A stretch of 64,000 bases of DNA from Methanomicrobiales archaeon (GCA_022841205.1 JALHCK010000013.1:45226-109225); one strand, 5' to 3'; shown: positions 32,612-41,405, counted from the stretch's first letter. A program made the numbers and translations. Notes: generated by a model not told the origin, from the letters alone.

Positions 32612-34138
32612 ATGAAATTCACCGTAAAACTGATCGATATCGGAACCCGTGAAGTACTGCTCAACATCGAGGATGCCAGGAGCATTAACGCCCTTGCCGG
32701 TGACCGCGTGCAGGTTCTCAATGAGAACACCGGAGTTTCCGTGGCAGCATTTGTCAGTACCACCACAACGCTTATCCCTCAGGGGACGGTGGGGGTCTAC
32801 CGGATCACCAATGAGAAACTTGCGGTAGAGGATGGACACCTGGTCGAGGTCAGGCTTGCCGATCGACCAAGCTCGCTCCAGTTCATCAAGAAGAAGATGG
32901 ACGGGGAGCGGCTGACAAAAGATGAGACCTTTGCCGTGATCCGGGACGTGGTGAATCATGACATCACGCCGGCAGAGTTGACCGCATACATCACGGCCTG
33001 CTATATCAATGCTCTGGATATGGACGAGGTGGAGCACCTCACCAGGGCGATGGTCGAGACGGGTGAACAGATCTCCTTCCACACCCATCCCATCGTCGAC
33101 AAGCATTCGATCGGCGGAGTTCCCGGGAATAAAATATCTCTCCTCGTTGTACCGATCATCGCCGCAAGCGGGCTGAAAATACCCAAGACCAGTTCGCGAG
33201 CCATTACCGGTGCCGGAGGGACGGCGGACCTGATGGAAGTCCTTGCCCCGGTTGGGTTCTCCGCAGAAGAAGTCCAGAAGATGACCCTGAAGGTCGGTGG
33301 AGCGATCGTTTGGGGAGGGGCAACCAACATAGCACCTGCCGATGACCGCATCATCATCCAGGAGTATCCATTCAGGATCGATGCCCGCGGCCAGATGCTG
33401 GCCAGCGTTATGGCCAAGAAGTATGCGGTGGGTGCAGACCTGGTGGTTATCGATATCCCGGTCGGACAGGGTGCCAAGGTAGCAAACGTCATGGAAGGGA
33501 GGAAAATGGCACGGGAGTTCATCGAGCTCGGTGAACGGCTGAACATGCGGGTGGAATGCGCTCTTACCTACGCGGATTCCCCTGTGGGGAGAAGCATCGG
33601 GCCGAAGCTCGAGGTCAGGGAAGCACTCCGCATACTCGAAGGGGGAGATACGCCCGGATCGCTTCTCCAGAAGAGTGCCGCTATCGCCGGTATTGCCCTG
33701 GAGATGTCAGGCAAGGCCCCTCTTGGAACAGGAAGCCAGATGGCAGTGGACATCCTGAAGAGCGGAGCGGCTCTTGCCAAATTCCGTGAGATCATTGAGA
33801 TCCAGGGAGGAGATCCCTCAGTGAAATCTGAAGACATATCTCCTGGGAAATACGAATTCGTGGTCAATGCGCCTGCGAGCGGGTATGTCGTCGAGATGAA
33901 CAACCAGTCGCTCATCAGCATGGCACGCAATGCCGGTGCACCTCACGATCGCGGTGCAGGTATTCTGCTACATGCGAAAAAAGGGAACCGGGTGGAGAAG
34001 GGCGAACCGATCTTCACCATTTATGCTGAACGGAGTTGGCGGCTTCAGAAAGCTATCGAAGAAGGAAGACGCCTTATGCCGGTGCTCGTTGAAGGGATGC
34101 TGCTTGACCGGGTTCCCCGGGAGTTCAGCTGGGTGTGA
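32612..34138 (+). CDS. AMP phosphorylase
   Basis: Phosphorolysis of AMP (also CMP, UMP) to ribose-1,5-bisphosphate and base, the first step of the archaeal type III RuBisCO nucleotide salvage route. The 508-aa protein has an extra N-terminal domain of about 85 residues (typical of AMP phosphorylase, absent in thymidine phosphorylase), then the phosphorylase core with VDKHSIGGVPGNKISLLVVPIIA, PKTSSRAITGAGGTADLMEVL, VGGAIVWGGATNIAPADDRII and the C-terminal domain with HAKKGNRVEKGEPIFTIYAE. No RuBisCO or ribose-1,5-bisphosphate isomerase gene is in the window. Confidence 0.93.
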   Translation: MKFTVKLIDIGTREVLLNIEDARSINALAGDRVQVLNENTGVSVAAFVSTTTTLIPQGTVGVYRITNEKLAVEDGHLVEVRLADRPSSLQFIKKKMDGERLTKDETFAVIRDVVNHDITPAELTAYITACYINALDMDEVEHLTRAMVETGEQISFHTHPIVDKHSIGGVPGNKISLLVVPIIAASGLKIPKTSSRAITGAGGTADLMEVLAPVGFSAEEVQKMTLKVGGAIVWGGATNIAPADDRIIIQEYPFRIDARGQMLASVMAKKYAVGADLVVIDIPVGQGAKVANVMEGRKMAREFIELGERLNMRVECALTYADSPVGRSIGPKLEVREALRILEGGDTPGSLLQKSAAIAGIALEMSGKAPLGTGSQMAVDILKSGAALAKFREIIEIQGGDPSVKSEDISPGKYEFVVNAPASGYVVEMNNQSLISMARNAGAPHDRGAGILLHAKKGNRVEKGEPIFTIYAERSWRLQKAIEEGRRLMPVLVEGMLLDRVPREFSWV

Positions 34139-34219
34139 GGAGGATGCCGATCCTGCCTGTTTGAGGCAGTGTTTCCCGCGACAACCAAATCTTAATGCTC
34201 CAAAGGCTGATACCAGATT

Positions 34220-35605
34220 ATGCAGAGATGCGGCGTTTATCTCCTCGCGTCCCTCCTCCTGATCGCCATCTGTTCCGGGAGTGTATCAGGAGGATCAGTG
34301 CTCATCCAGGTTGTGGAAACCAATGGCAACATCACCCCTATACAGGGAGCTGCCATATATTCCAATGGCACCCTTGCCGGTAAAACTGATAAGGGAGGAT
34401 CCTTCGAGCTCGTCTTCCCAGGCACCGAACCGGCATCTCTCCGGATTGAAAAATTCGGCTATGACTCCTGGTCAGGGGCTGCCGGTGCAAATGCAACGAT
34501 GGTAACGGTGGAACTGCAACGCTCAAAGATGGCACTACTGGTCCATGTTTACGATGCTGACACAATGGATCCGGTAGAAGGTGCAGGAGTGACGCTGGAA
34601 TCGGGCGGGATCGAAAATGTCACGGCTTCTGATACTGAAGGGACAGCCAGGTTTTTTGTCATGGCCCATACCGCCTACCGGATAGCGGTCGAAAAAGAGC
34701 AGTACCAGCCGTTTACCCTCGAGGTTGAGATTGCGAATTCTGAAAAGAACGTCCAGGTCATGCTGTTCAGGCAGGACCGGTTCTCCCTCGTGGTGAAAGA
34801 TGAGGGATCGGGCAATCCCCTTCCAGGGGCCAGGATATTCGTTGAAGGAATTGAGCGGGGAAGCACCGACCAGAAAGGGGTACTGACCCTGCCACTGCCG
34901 CGGGGCAAGGTTTACCTCATCAGGGTTGTCAGGGAGGGATACCAGGAGTACAACGGGCGCCAGATTGTCGAACCTGATACCGCCTTTCTCACCATCCCTC
35001 TCGGAAAAGCTCCCTACACCGTCTTTGTGTCGGTATACAATGAAGAGCAGGAACCGGTCGAAGGTGCACGGATCCTCATCGACAATGCACCTGCAGGTAC
35101 TACAAGCCGATATGGGAGAGCGGTGCTCTCAAACCTCACCGCAGGAACGTATACCCTGGGAGTGCTCCGGGAGGGATACGTTTCGGCCACATCCCCGCTG
35201 ACCGTTGCTGCCCAGGGGGAAGATATCGTCCTCGAACTTGCCTACTCGCGGGTGAACGTGACCCTGAAAACCGTTGAGGGCCCATCAAAGCCCGCAACAT
35301 TGGCGAAGATCACCATCAACGGAGAGGAGGCAGGATATACGGATGCCAGGGGCATACTGCCGGTCCGGCTTCGTGCAGGTCATCCCAGCACCATCCTTGC
35401 GGAAAAGGAAGGATACAAACCAGCGAGCATCGTGTTTACTCCCGATCCAGCCAATGAAACCGCGCCTCTCATAATTAGCATGGATAAAAATTTCAACTGG
35501 CTCCTTGCCGGGATTGGCGGACTGTTTGTTGTGGTAATCCTCGGGACGGTGCTCGTCCTGAGGCGGCGGACCGGTCGCGTACGCAGAGGGCGGAGTGGTC
35601 TGTGA
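34220..35605 (+). CDS. Surface protein with carboxypeptidase-regulatory-like beta-sandwich repeats
   Basis: A 461-aa exported protein: signal peptide (CGVYLLASLLLIAICSGSVSGG), about five to six Ig-like repeats of about 75 residues of the CarboxypepD_reg/PEGA type (each with a pattern like DPVEGAGVTLESGG...ASDTEGTARF or EPVEGARILIDNAPAGTTSRYGRAVLSNLTAGTYTLGVLREGY), and a C-terminal membrane helix (WLLAGIGGLFVVVILGTVLVL) with an Arg-rich cytoplasmic tail. It is a membrane-anchored surface protein, probably structural or adhesive; no catalytic motif is visible. It is not obviously in an operon. Confidence 0.82.
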   Translation: MQRCGVYLLASLLLIAICSGSVSGGSVLIQVVETNGNITPIQGAAIYSNGTLAGKTDKGGSFELVFPGTEPASLRIEKFGYDSWSGAAGANATMVTVELQRSKMALLVHVYDADTMDPVEGAGVTLESGGIENVTASDTEGTARFFVMAHTAYRIAVEKEQYQPFTLEVEIANSEKNVQVMLFRQDRFSLVVKDEGSGNPLPGARIFVEGIERGSTDQKGVLTLPLPRGKVYLIRVVREGYQEYNGRQIVEPDTAFLTIPLGKAPYTVFVSVYNEEQEPVEGARILIDNAPAGTTSRYGRAVLSNLTAGTYTLGVLREGYVSATSPLTVAAQGEDIVLELAYSRVNVTLKTVEGPSKPATLAKITINGEEAGYTDARGILPVRLRAGHPSTILAEKEGYKPASIVFTPDPANETAPLIISMDKNFNWLLAGIGGLFVVVILGTVLVLRRRTGRVRRGRSGL

Positions 35606-35750
35606 GCTCCACCACCATGGTTGCGGAACCGGAATGCGGAGTCGAATATACGGGCCGTTCCTGCTTCACAGCGGAAAATTGCGCGCGGCCCAGCTCTAGG
35701 GTTGGGCATAACCCCCGGGCACCAGATCGAAAAACACTTCACGCAGGGAA

Positions 35751-35822
35751 CGGACCCAGCGGGAATCGAACCCGCGTCCTTGGGTCCGAAGCCCAAGAGG
35801 ATATCCTCTACCCCATGGATCC
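35751..35822 (-). tRNA. tRNA-Arg (TCG)
   Basis: A 72-nt cloverleaf: acceptor GGATCCA/TGGGTCC (one T-G pair), discriminator G. The anticodon stem TTGGG/CCCAA holds loop CTTCGGA, anticodon TCG. The T arm is GCGGG-TTCGAAT-CCCGC. The 5' end is 27 bases from the centre of the AT element at 35845-35854. A small hairpin (GGGTT/AACCC, 35699-35714) follows downstream. Confidence 0.93.
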
Positions 35823-35844
35823 GTCCCTTTCATTGGTATCACAA

Positions 35845-35854
35845 GATATTAAGC
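35845..35854. promoter_or_regulatory. Shared TATA-like element, tRNA-Arg / dcd-like gene
   Basis: GATATTAAGC, centred near 35849, lies 27 bases before the tRNA-Arg 5' end (35822, minus) and 30 bases before the ATG of the dcd-like gene (35879, plus). Both fit the archaeal TATA-to-start distance, giving a tRNA with almost no 5' extension and a leaderless mRNA. Confidence 0.45.
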
Positions 35855-35878
35855 ATTTTTAAGCGGTACTATCTCGGA

Positions 35879-36316
35879 ATGATACTCTCCTCGCAGGAAA
35901 TTGAGAAACGGCTCGGGGAGCAGAGCGGGAACGGATCACTGGTCATCAGGCCGTTTGCTGCAGAGTGCCTGCAGCCCGCTTCGTACGACCTCCGGATAGC
36001 AGAGGATCTCGTGCTCCCCTGTGGCATCTGCACGCTCGCCCATACCCGTGAACTTGTCGGGCTCCCGGCAGATCTTGCAGCAACCCTCCGGACTCGGTCC
36101 TCGTTTGGAAGACGGGGAGTGCTCTTAACCGCAGGATACGTGGATCCCGGGTTTCGTGGCCAGCTGACGCTCGGGCTCGTGAACATGGGTCCGGAGCCGA
36201 TAGAGATCCATGCCGGCGACCGGGTGGTCCAGATGATCATCCACCAGGTTGCCGGGAGTGGGAGGACCTACGATGGGAAATACCAGGACAGCACCGGCGC
36301 TATCGGGGCCAGGTGA
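35879..36316 (+). CDS. dCTP deaminase/dUTPase-superfamily protein, short and lacking the deaminase Glu
   Basis: A 145-aa member of the trimeric dCTP deaminase/dUTPase superfamily. LQPASYDLRIAEDLVLP, the RSSFGRRGVLLTAGYVDPGFRGQLTLGLVN block and the terminal GKYQDSTGAIGAR are diagnostic. In dCTP deaminases the residue before the final LxN/FYN of the second block is the catalytic Glu (as in VLEFYN of the E. coli enzyme); here it is Gly (TLGLVN). The protein is also shorter than the about 180-204 aa typical of Dcd. A dUTPase-only or nucleotide-binding role is therefore as likely as deamination. A longer upstream frame would run through tRNA-Arg, so ATG 35879 is the start. Confidence 0.8.
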   Translation: MILSSQEIEKRLGEQSGNGSLVIRPFAAECLQPASYDLRIAEDLVLPCGICTLAHTRELVGLPADLAATLRTRSSFGRRGVLLTAGYVDPGFRGQLTLGLVNMGPEPIEIHAGDRVVQMIIHQVAGSGRTYDGKYQDSTGAIGAR

Positions 36317-36549
36317 CAGTTGCCCGGATGTGGAAGTACGATCTTCTTTTCAGGCAACGAGGGGGCATTTCCCTCCAATCTGCTTTCGAATCCCACTCTT
36401 GTTAGTGCCTTATTTGAAGCTTCATTGCCACGGCATTTAAAGAGAAATAACGATAAGAACCGCCACAGGGGCGGGAACTATTGGCATTTTCAAAGGTTAT
36501 CCAGCCCGGATGACCGGTCGACAAGCGCCAGCCCGGAAATCCCGGGTGC
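36317..36549. other. Intergenic region without a recognisable gene
   Basis: These 233 bases separate the convergent dcd-like and FtsZ-like genes. A TTTAAA box (about 36435-36441) lies about 20 bases before a small perfect hairpin (CCGCC-ACAGG-GGCGG, 36460-36474). This could be a short plus-strand RNA or a bidirectional terminator. Nothing else is seen. Confidence 0.4.
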
Positions 36550-37686
36550 TCAGGTCTTCCCCCGGAGCGATTCAATCCGGGGGATACGGGAAAGCCCTGC
36601 CAGGACGATCAGGATGGCAATATACCGGGTGTTGCTGATCGGATAGTCCCCGGATCGCACTTCCTGGCCGGAAATACTGCGATCTATCCAGTGCCGGACG
36701 GTCATGTACCCGCGCATGGAAAGCTCGGATGGAGGGCCGGCCACAAGGATCAGGGCCTTTTGTGCGTCCTTCATGTCGCATGATACCGATATCCCTTCAT
36801 CAATTGCTTTCCGTGCCATCGCAACCAGCCGTGAAGCTTTCAGGTGGCTCTCCTGGACTGAGTGTCCAGCCGGGCGGAGCCTGGCAATAAGATCAGGGTT
36901 GAGTGCAGGGAGATGCTCCCGGCCGTAGCCAATGGCTATCCACCCCATCCCCCTGATAGTGTTTAAAATCTCCCCGGAATCGAGGGCCACTTCGGCCGAT
37001 TCGTCCATGGGCCGATCGCTTACTTCCCCCGCCCGCAGAAGGAGGCTTATCTGCCTTGCGATCATGGTGTTAATCCCCGAATATCCGCTGGAAACCGTCA
37101 CAGGGGAGGTGGCCTGTTTCTGCCACGGAAACCTGAACTCAGGATCGGCCCCACCGGGGGTCTTACTATCTTTCCAGCTCTCGGCTGCCCGGTGATACCA
37201 AAGCTCGTTGTCATAGAGAACCGTGCCGTCCAGGAGTGGAGCGAGCGCAGCAGCGGTGTCGGCTGCACGTTCCAATATTGCTTCATCCTCCCGTTCACAG
37301 GGCAGTGTGAGGAGGCCAAAAACCGGTTCGGTCATACGGTCCCGGAGGATTCGCACAAGGTCCGGGATGAGGGGGCACATCGTGCCGCCAAGACCGCTGG
37401 CGATAACCAGAGCATCGATATCGCCTGGATCGAGACCGTGGAGCCTGGTAACAATCTCTTCGTGAGGAAGTGCATCCGGTGTAACACGGGTATGGAATGG
37501 ATCGAGGGACTGGAAGAAGATCCGGTTCTCAGACGGAATGGTCTGCAGGGCGTTCAGATCATCGGCACTGCTGTCAACTGCTACGGCATCAATACAGCGC
37601 AGTGAACGGGACTGGAGATCCTGGAGGCAGAGCGCATCGGCGATCCGGCATCCGGCACCTCCGATCCCGATAAGTAAGATCCTCAT
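36550..37686 (-). CDS. Divergent tubulin/FtsZ-superfamily protein
   Basis: A 378-aa protein with the FtsZ/tubulin N-terminal nucleotide-binding layout: MRILLIGIGGAGCRIADAL fits T1, ALVIASGLGGTMCPLIPDLV sits where the G-box GGGTGSG belongs, and PVFGLLTLPCEREDEAI follows as in FtsZ. The tubulin signature is degenerate (GLGGTMC in place of GGGTGxG), and the T7 catalytic loop NxDxxD reads AxDxxE (EVALDSGEIL). It is neither a canonical FtsZ nor a clear CetZ, and best fits the non-canonical FtsZ-like groups reported in methanogens. GTP binding is possible but hydrolysis doubtful. The C-terminal FtsA/SepF-type peptide is not evident. Confidence 0.75.
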   Translation of the reverse strand: MRILLIGIGGAGCRIADALCLQDLQSRSLRCIDAVAVDSSADDLNALQTIPSENRIFFQSLDPFHTRVTPDALPHEEIVTRLHGLDPGDIDALVIASGLGGTMCPLIPDLVRILRDRMTEPVFGLLTLPCEREDEAILERAADTAAALAPLLDGTVLYDNELWYHRAAESWKDSKTPGGADPEFRFPWQKQATSPVTVSSGYSGINTMIARQISLLLRAGEVSDRPMDESAEVALDSGEILNTIRGMGWIAIGYGREHLPALNPDLIARLRPAGHSVQESHLKASRLVAMARKAIDEGISVSCDMKDAQKALILVAGPPSELSMRGYMTVRHWIDRSISGQEVRSGDYPISNTRYIAILIVLAGLSRIPRIESLRGKT

Positions 37687-38029
37687 TTCCTTCCTCCTTT
37701 CCCTGAAAAACCGGGTTGCCGTTCGATATCAGGTTACCAATTGAACGGCGCTAACAAAAAGATTATCGCCCGGTGACCCCGAATTCTGCCCGGCAAGGAC
37801 GCCAGACAGCGGTGTTCTTGTTTCATCATGGAAACGATTTCCCACATCTGCCCCTGATCCGGGGCGAGGCGGCCAGGTGCTGGCAAGCCCTTCGGGGGTA
37901 TCCGGGAAAGAGGAGTGGAGCACGAAGGGCAGTGCTGCATTGTGATGATGGAGTTCGCAGAAACCAATAACTGAAAATCATAAGCTATTTAATTTTGCGC
38001 CCGATATGTAACAGTGAGGTGAACTAACC
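37687..38029. promoter_or_regulatory. Divergent intergenic region of the FtsZ-like gene and mer
   Basis: These 343 bases hold a mer promoter candidate (CTATTTAAT, about 37985-37992) and an inverted repeat CCGTTC...GAACGG (37719-37724/37743-37748) just upstream of the FtsZ-like gene. Between them are several tight hairpins: GTTTC-ATCATG-GAAAC, CCCC-TGATCC-GGGG and GCCAG-GTG-CTGGC. A minus-strand frame 37734-37940 would encode a 68-aa protein beginning MQHCPSC with a possible zinc knuckle, but it has no clear ribosome site and I do not call it a gene. The hairpins could belong to an unrecognised RNA. Confidence 0.45.
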
Positions 38030-39019
38030 TTGACAACGTATGGAATAGAATTTGTGCCTGGCAATGTTAATGTAAAACAGGTGGTCAACTTCTGCAAGCT
38101 TGCAGAATCCAAGGATATTGACTATGCCTGGATCACAAATCACTACAACAACCGTCACTGCTACCCGACTCTGGCCATGATTGCCGCAGCAACCACAACC
38201 CTGAAGATGGGTCCGGGAATCATGAACTCCTTCACCGACACCCCGGCAGCGATGGCATCATTCTTCTGCACCCTCAACGAGATCTCCGACGGCCGCGCCG
38301 TGCTGGGAATCGGCCCCGGAGACCTCTCGACCCTCCCGAAACTGGCAATTGCCCCCGAGAAACCAGTAGCCCGTCTGGAAGAGGCAGTGACCCAGATCCG
38401 AAGGCTTTGCTCCGGCGAGGAAGTCAAGAAGTCCGGAATGCAGTTCTTTGACTACGACGGGGCAAAGCTCACCGGAGTGAACCTCCCTGGCAAGAAAGGT
38501 GTCCCGATTTATATCGGTGCCCAGGGCCCCAAGGTTCTTGACCTCGCCGGAAGAGTCGGCGATGGGGCGCTGATCAACGCGTCAAATCCGAAGGACTTTG
38601 GAATCGCCATCCCCATCATCAAGGCCGCCTGTGACAAGGTCGGCAAAAAGGGCTTTGATGTCGGTGCCTACACCGCCATGTCCATCGACATGAACGAGAA
38701 GAAAGCCCGGAATGCAGCAAAGATCGTTGCCGCCTTCATTGCCGCGGGCTCTCCCCCCGACCTGATCGCGCGCCACGGTCTTGATGCAGCGAAAGTGGCA
38801 AACATCAAGGGCGCCCTCGCCAAATTCGACTTCAAGACTGCCGGTGAAAATGTGGATGACAAGACCATCGACGCATTCACCATCGCCGGAACCCCGGACG
38901 TGGTAAAGCAGAAGTGTGAAGACCTTGCCAAGGCCGGTGTAACCCAGATCATCTTCGGATCCCCGCTGGGGCCGGACATGACTAACTCCATCCGCCTGCT
39001 CGGCAAGTACGTCGTGTAA
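38030..39019 (+). CDS. mer: F420-dependent methylenetetrahydromethanopterin reductase
   Basis: Reduces methylene-H4MPT to methyl-H4MPT with F420H2, the step before methyl transfer to CoM in methanogenesis. It is a 329-aa member of the bacterial luciferase-like (beta/alpha)8 family. TYGIEFVPGNVNVKQVVNFCKLAESKDIDYAWITNHYNNRHCYPTLAMIA at the start, GRAVLGIGPGDLSTL, IYIGAQGPKVLDLAGRVGDGALINAS and the end IIFGSPLGPDMTNSIRLLG match Mer closely. Translation begins at TTG 38030, with a GAGGTGA site about 9 bases before it; no in-frame ATG lies nearby. Codon use is biased, as in highly expressed genes. Confidence 0.97.
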   Translation: MTTYGIEFVPGNVNVKQVVNFCKLAESKDIDYAWITNHYNNRHCYPTLAMIAAATTTLKMGPGIMNSFTDTPAAMASFFCTLNEISDGRAVLGIGPGDLSTLPKLAIAPEKPVARLEEAVTQIRRLCSGEEVKKSGMQFFDYDGAKLTGVNLPGKKGVPIYIGAQGPKVLDLAGRVGDGALINASNPKDFGIAIPIIKAACDKVGKKGFDVGAYTAMSIDMNEKKARNAAKIVAAFIAAGSPPDLIARHGLDAAKVANIKGALAKFDFKTAGENVDDKTIDAFTIAGTPDVVKQKCEDLAKAGVTQIIFGSPLGPDMTNSIRLLGKYVV

Positions 39020-39125
39020 ATCGGCCTGGACGAAGATCTTTTTTTTTTTCTTTTTGATGCGCGGATGGTTTTCGCGTTTCGTACAATTTTAATAGGTTGC
39101 CCTCGAATGGAAACCTGAAGCGACC

Positions 39126-40052
39126 ATGTTCTCGGTGACCAGGTTGACCATTGGAGAGAGCAGGCTCGAGCTGCGCGAAGAGCTCCTGACTGGCTACCGG
39201 TGCAAGATTGCCCCCTCACGCCTTAACCGGCGACTGGACACGTTATACCGGCCGCCATCCCCGGCACCGGATTGCCCGTTTTGCAGGGAGAATATTTTTT
39301 CCGCAACCCCGACGTTTGCTGGCGGCGGCCGGATCTGCGTCGGCGAAAGCGTGACCTTTCCAAATATGTTCCCGTATGCCGAGTGGCACACGGTAACGGT
39401 CGTCACCGCAAGGCATGATGGAGGTACCTTCTCGCGGTCGGAGATTCTCGATGCACTCACCGGGCAGATCAGGGCCTTTGAGGGAATTGAGGGATACAAG
39501 AGCATCAACTGGAACTATCTCTCATCGGCGGGAGCAAGCATCGCCCACCCCCACATACAGGGCCTTGCCGGTCAGCGGGCGCCGGCACTTGCTGAACATT
39601 ACCTGCTCCAGGGTGCCCGGTACATGACCAGGACCGGCCGGAGCTACTGGGACGACCTGGCTGATTATGAGGGGAACTCCCCCCGGTTCATGTTCAAAAA
39701 CGAGCTTTTCTGGTACGCCCACCATGTCCCCCTTGGCGAGCGTGAGGTCCGGTGCATCCTTCCCATCTCAACCTGTGAGGAATTTTCCTCTTATACCGGG
39801 CCGTTTGTGGACGGGCTCCTCCGCGTCTTGTCATTCTACCGGGATCTTGGAACCTATGCCTTCAATATGGCACTCTTTTTTGACAAGAGCAAAAACAGGA
39901 ACGGGTTTTCCTCGTTCTGTTCCATCATATCCAGGATAAATCCCAATGCAACTTCGACGTCCGATACGGCATTCATGGAGCGTCTCCACTTCGAGCCGGT
40001 GATCCTGACCCTTCCCGAGAAGTTCGGTCAGGATTTCAAAGACCGTGGCTGA
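39126..40052 (+). CDS. Galactose-1-phosphate uridylyltransferase-like protein (HIT superfamily)
   Basis: A 308-aa nucleotidyltransferase of the GalT branch. CPFC (about 51-54) matches the N-terminal zinc knuckle, and SIAHPHIQ (about 140-147) contains the HPHxQ catalytic histidine that forms the UMP-enzyme intermediate. A second HIT-like half follows with HHVPLGEREVRCILPI. The usual partners (galE, galK) are not adjacent, so the sugar-phosphate substrate may differ from galactose-1-phosphate. It lies between mer and mtd but looks independently transcribed. Confidence 0.8.
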   Translation: MFSVTRLTIGESRLELREELLTGYRCKIAPSRLNRRLDTLYRPPSPAPDCPFCRENIFSATPTFAGGGRICVGESVTFPNMFPYAEWHTVTVVTARHDGGTFSRSEILDALTGQIRAFEGIEGYKSINWNYLSSAGASIAHPHIQGLAGQRAPALAEHYLLQGARYMTRTGRSYWDDLADYEGNSPRFMFKNELFWYAHHVPLGEREVRCILPISTCEEFSSYTGPFVDGLLRVLSFYRDLGTYAFNMALFFDKSKNRNGFSSFCSIISRINPNATSTSDTAFMERLHFEPVILTLPEKFGQDFKDRG

Positions 40053-40354
40053 TGAGGAGCATTCGAAGAGGATTTTTTATCTTACCTCCATCCGGAACAT
40101 TCAGTTCCTGCTAGAACTCTCTCGATCTTTGAGGGTTAATCTCATTCAGGCTACAGGAACATACCTGCCGGTTTCCGCTTCGCCTGCGCTCCCCCCGGGC
40201 CGTTCGTGGAGCAGTTCGTCATTCAGGAACACTCCATGCCACCCTGTATCTGGCCCCGGTCTGATTGGGATGGAACAACAAGGCAGATCTCAACTTACAG
40301 TAATGGGTCACCGCGGAAACCACGTGTAGAAAAAGGAGAAATGAAAGTTCCGGA
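40053..40354. other. Intergenic region without a recognisable gene
   Basis: These 302 bases separate the convergent GalT-like and mtd genes. I see a T-rich run (GATTTTTTATC near 40071) just after the GalT-like stop, probably a terminator, and no convincing open frame, tRNA or repeat in the rest. Confidence 0.5.
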
Positions 40355-41194
40355 TTATTCCGGCTTGCTGATAAGCTTGGTTTTGGAGACGATGACGCCG
40401 TCTTTCTTGTGGGGTTTCCGGATGACGCCGTCGCAAGCCTTCTCGAGCTCGCGGGCTTCATCGCACAGGACCGCAGCGCAGCGCATCATTTCGTGAGCGC
40501 TGGTCACGATGGGGATATACTTCTCCCATTCCTTGGTCATGAAACAGCCCTTGACGTTAACCATGGCAACAGCCGATGCGATCTCGTAGGCTGCGCGGGC
40601 CTTGGCGAGAGCATAGGGGTTGGTGAACTCTCCCTCGACTGCCTTGTCGGAAGAGACGACAACCTTGGGCAGGGCCAGTTCCGCACCCTTCTTTCCGGCT
40701 TTCACCTGGTCGATGACCTGATCGAGCGCCTTCTGCAGTTTTCGGAACGCACCGGTGATAGCAAGAACCTTTACCAGGTTTCCGTTGTAATCGGCCATCT
40801 CGATGGGATCGAGGAACTCGCGGCGGGCGCCGATCATGGCATCTCCCTTCATGATGATGTAGCCGAACTTGCCATCCTTGATATCAGCCCACTCCTTCTT
40901 GGTGGTGACATCGTCGGTGATAAAGACAACCGGGATTCCGGCAGCAGCGAGACGTTCGCGGGCGCCGGTCGGACCGGGCAACACACCGTTTGGCGATACA
41001 ACGATGGCAAAGTCAGGTTTCCATGCCACCATGTTGTTGACAACCCGGTCAATGTCTTCTGGCTGAAGCTTGGTTCCACTGGTTGCCATGAAGGTCTGCA
41101 TGTCCTCACGGTCTGCCCTCTCATCGAGAAGGAGTTCGGCCATTACGCCGCTTGCGATGTTGCCCAGTTTGGCAACGCCAACTTTAACTACCAT
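40355..41194 (-). CDS. mtd: F420-dependent methylenetetrahydromethanopterin dehydrogenase
   Basis: Reversibly reduces methenyl-H4MPT to methylene-H4MPT with F420H2, the step immediately before Mer. The 279-aa sequence begins MVVKVGVAKLGNIASGVMAELLLDERADREDM and contains GTKLQPEDID, DFAIVVSPNGVLPGPTGARE and VVFITDDVTTKKEW, all characteristic. A TATA box (TTTATATC, about 41242-41252 on minus) and a GAGGTG ribosome site precede it. It is divergent from tfx, with 209 bases between. Confidence 0.97.
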   Translation of the reverse strand: MVVKVGVAKLGNIASGVMAELLLDERADREDMQTFMATSGTKLQPEDIDRVVNNMVAWKPDFAIVVSPNGVLPGPTGARERLAAAGIPVVFITDDVTTKKEWADIKDGKFGYIIMKGDAMIGARREFLDPIEMADYNGNLVKVLAITGAFRKLQKALDQVIDQVKAGKKGAELALPKVVVSSDKAVEGEFTNPYALAKARAAYEIASAVAMVNVKGCFMTKEWEKYIPIVTSAHEMMRCAAVLCDEARELEKACDGVIRKPHKKDGVIVSKTKLISKPE

Positions 41195-41390
41195 ATATGC
41201 ACCTCTTTTTTTGGTTTAACAGGTTACTATTTGTCCGTGCAGATATAAACGTTTTGAAATTCGATTCAAATTCAGGAATTCGGACTTTTACCGCTTCTTT
41301 CTTGAATGATCCGTCATCGGTCAGGGAGGAGTGGGTTAACAACCGGATTTTCTTGATGTCAACCATGTTAACGAAAAATGTTTAAGTCTG

Positions 41391-41405
41391 ATCCGCCAAA
41401 CGGAT
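41391..41405. promoter_or_regulatory. Operator candidate ATCCGCCAAACGGAT at the tfx start
   Basis: An inverted repeat ATCCG-CCAAA-CGGAT reaches into the tfx ATG (41404). A TTTAAG box at about 41381-41386 predicts transcription starting near the ATG, so the repeat covers the start site of a leaderless mRNA. Autoregulation by Tfx is a natural guess. Confidence 0.45.

Noticed and set aside
35621..35878. N-terminal extension of the dcd-like frame
   Set aside because: It reads through the tRNA-Arg gene on the other strand and the shared promoter; family proteins start at MILSSQEI.
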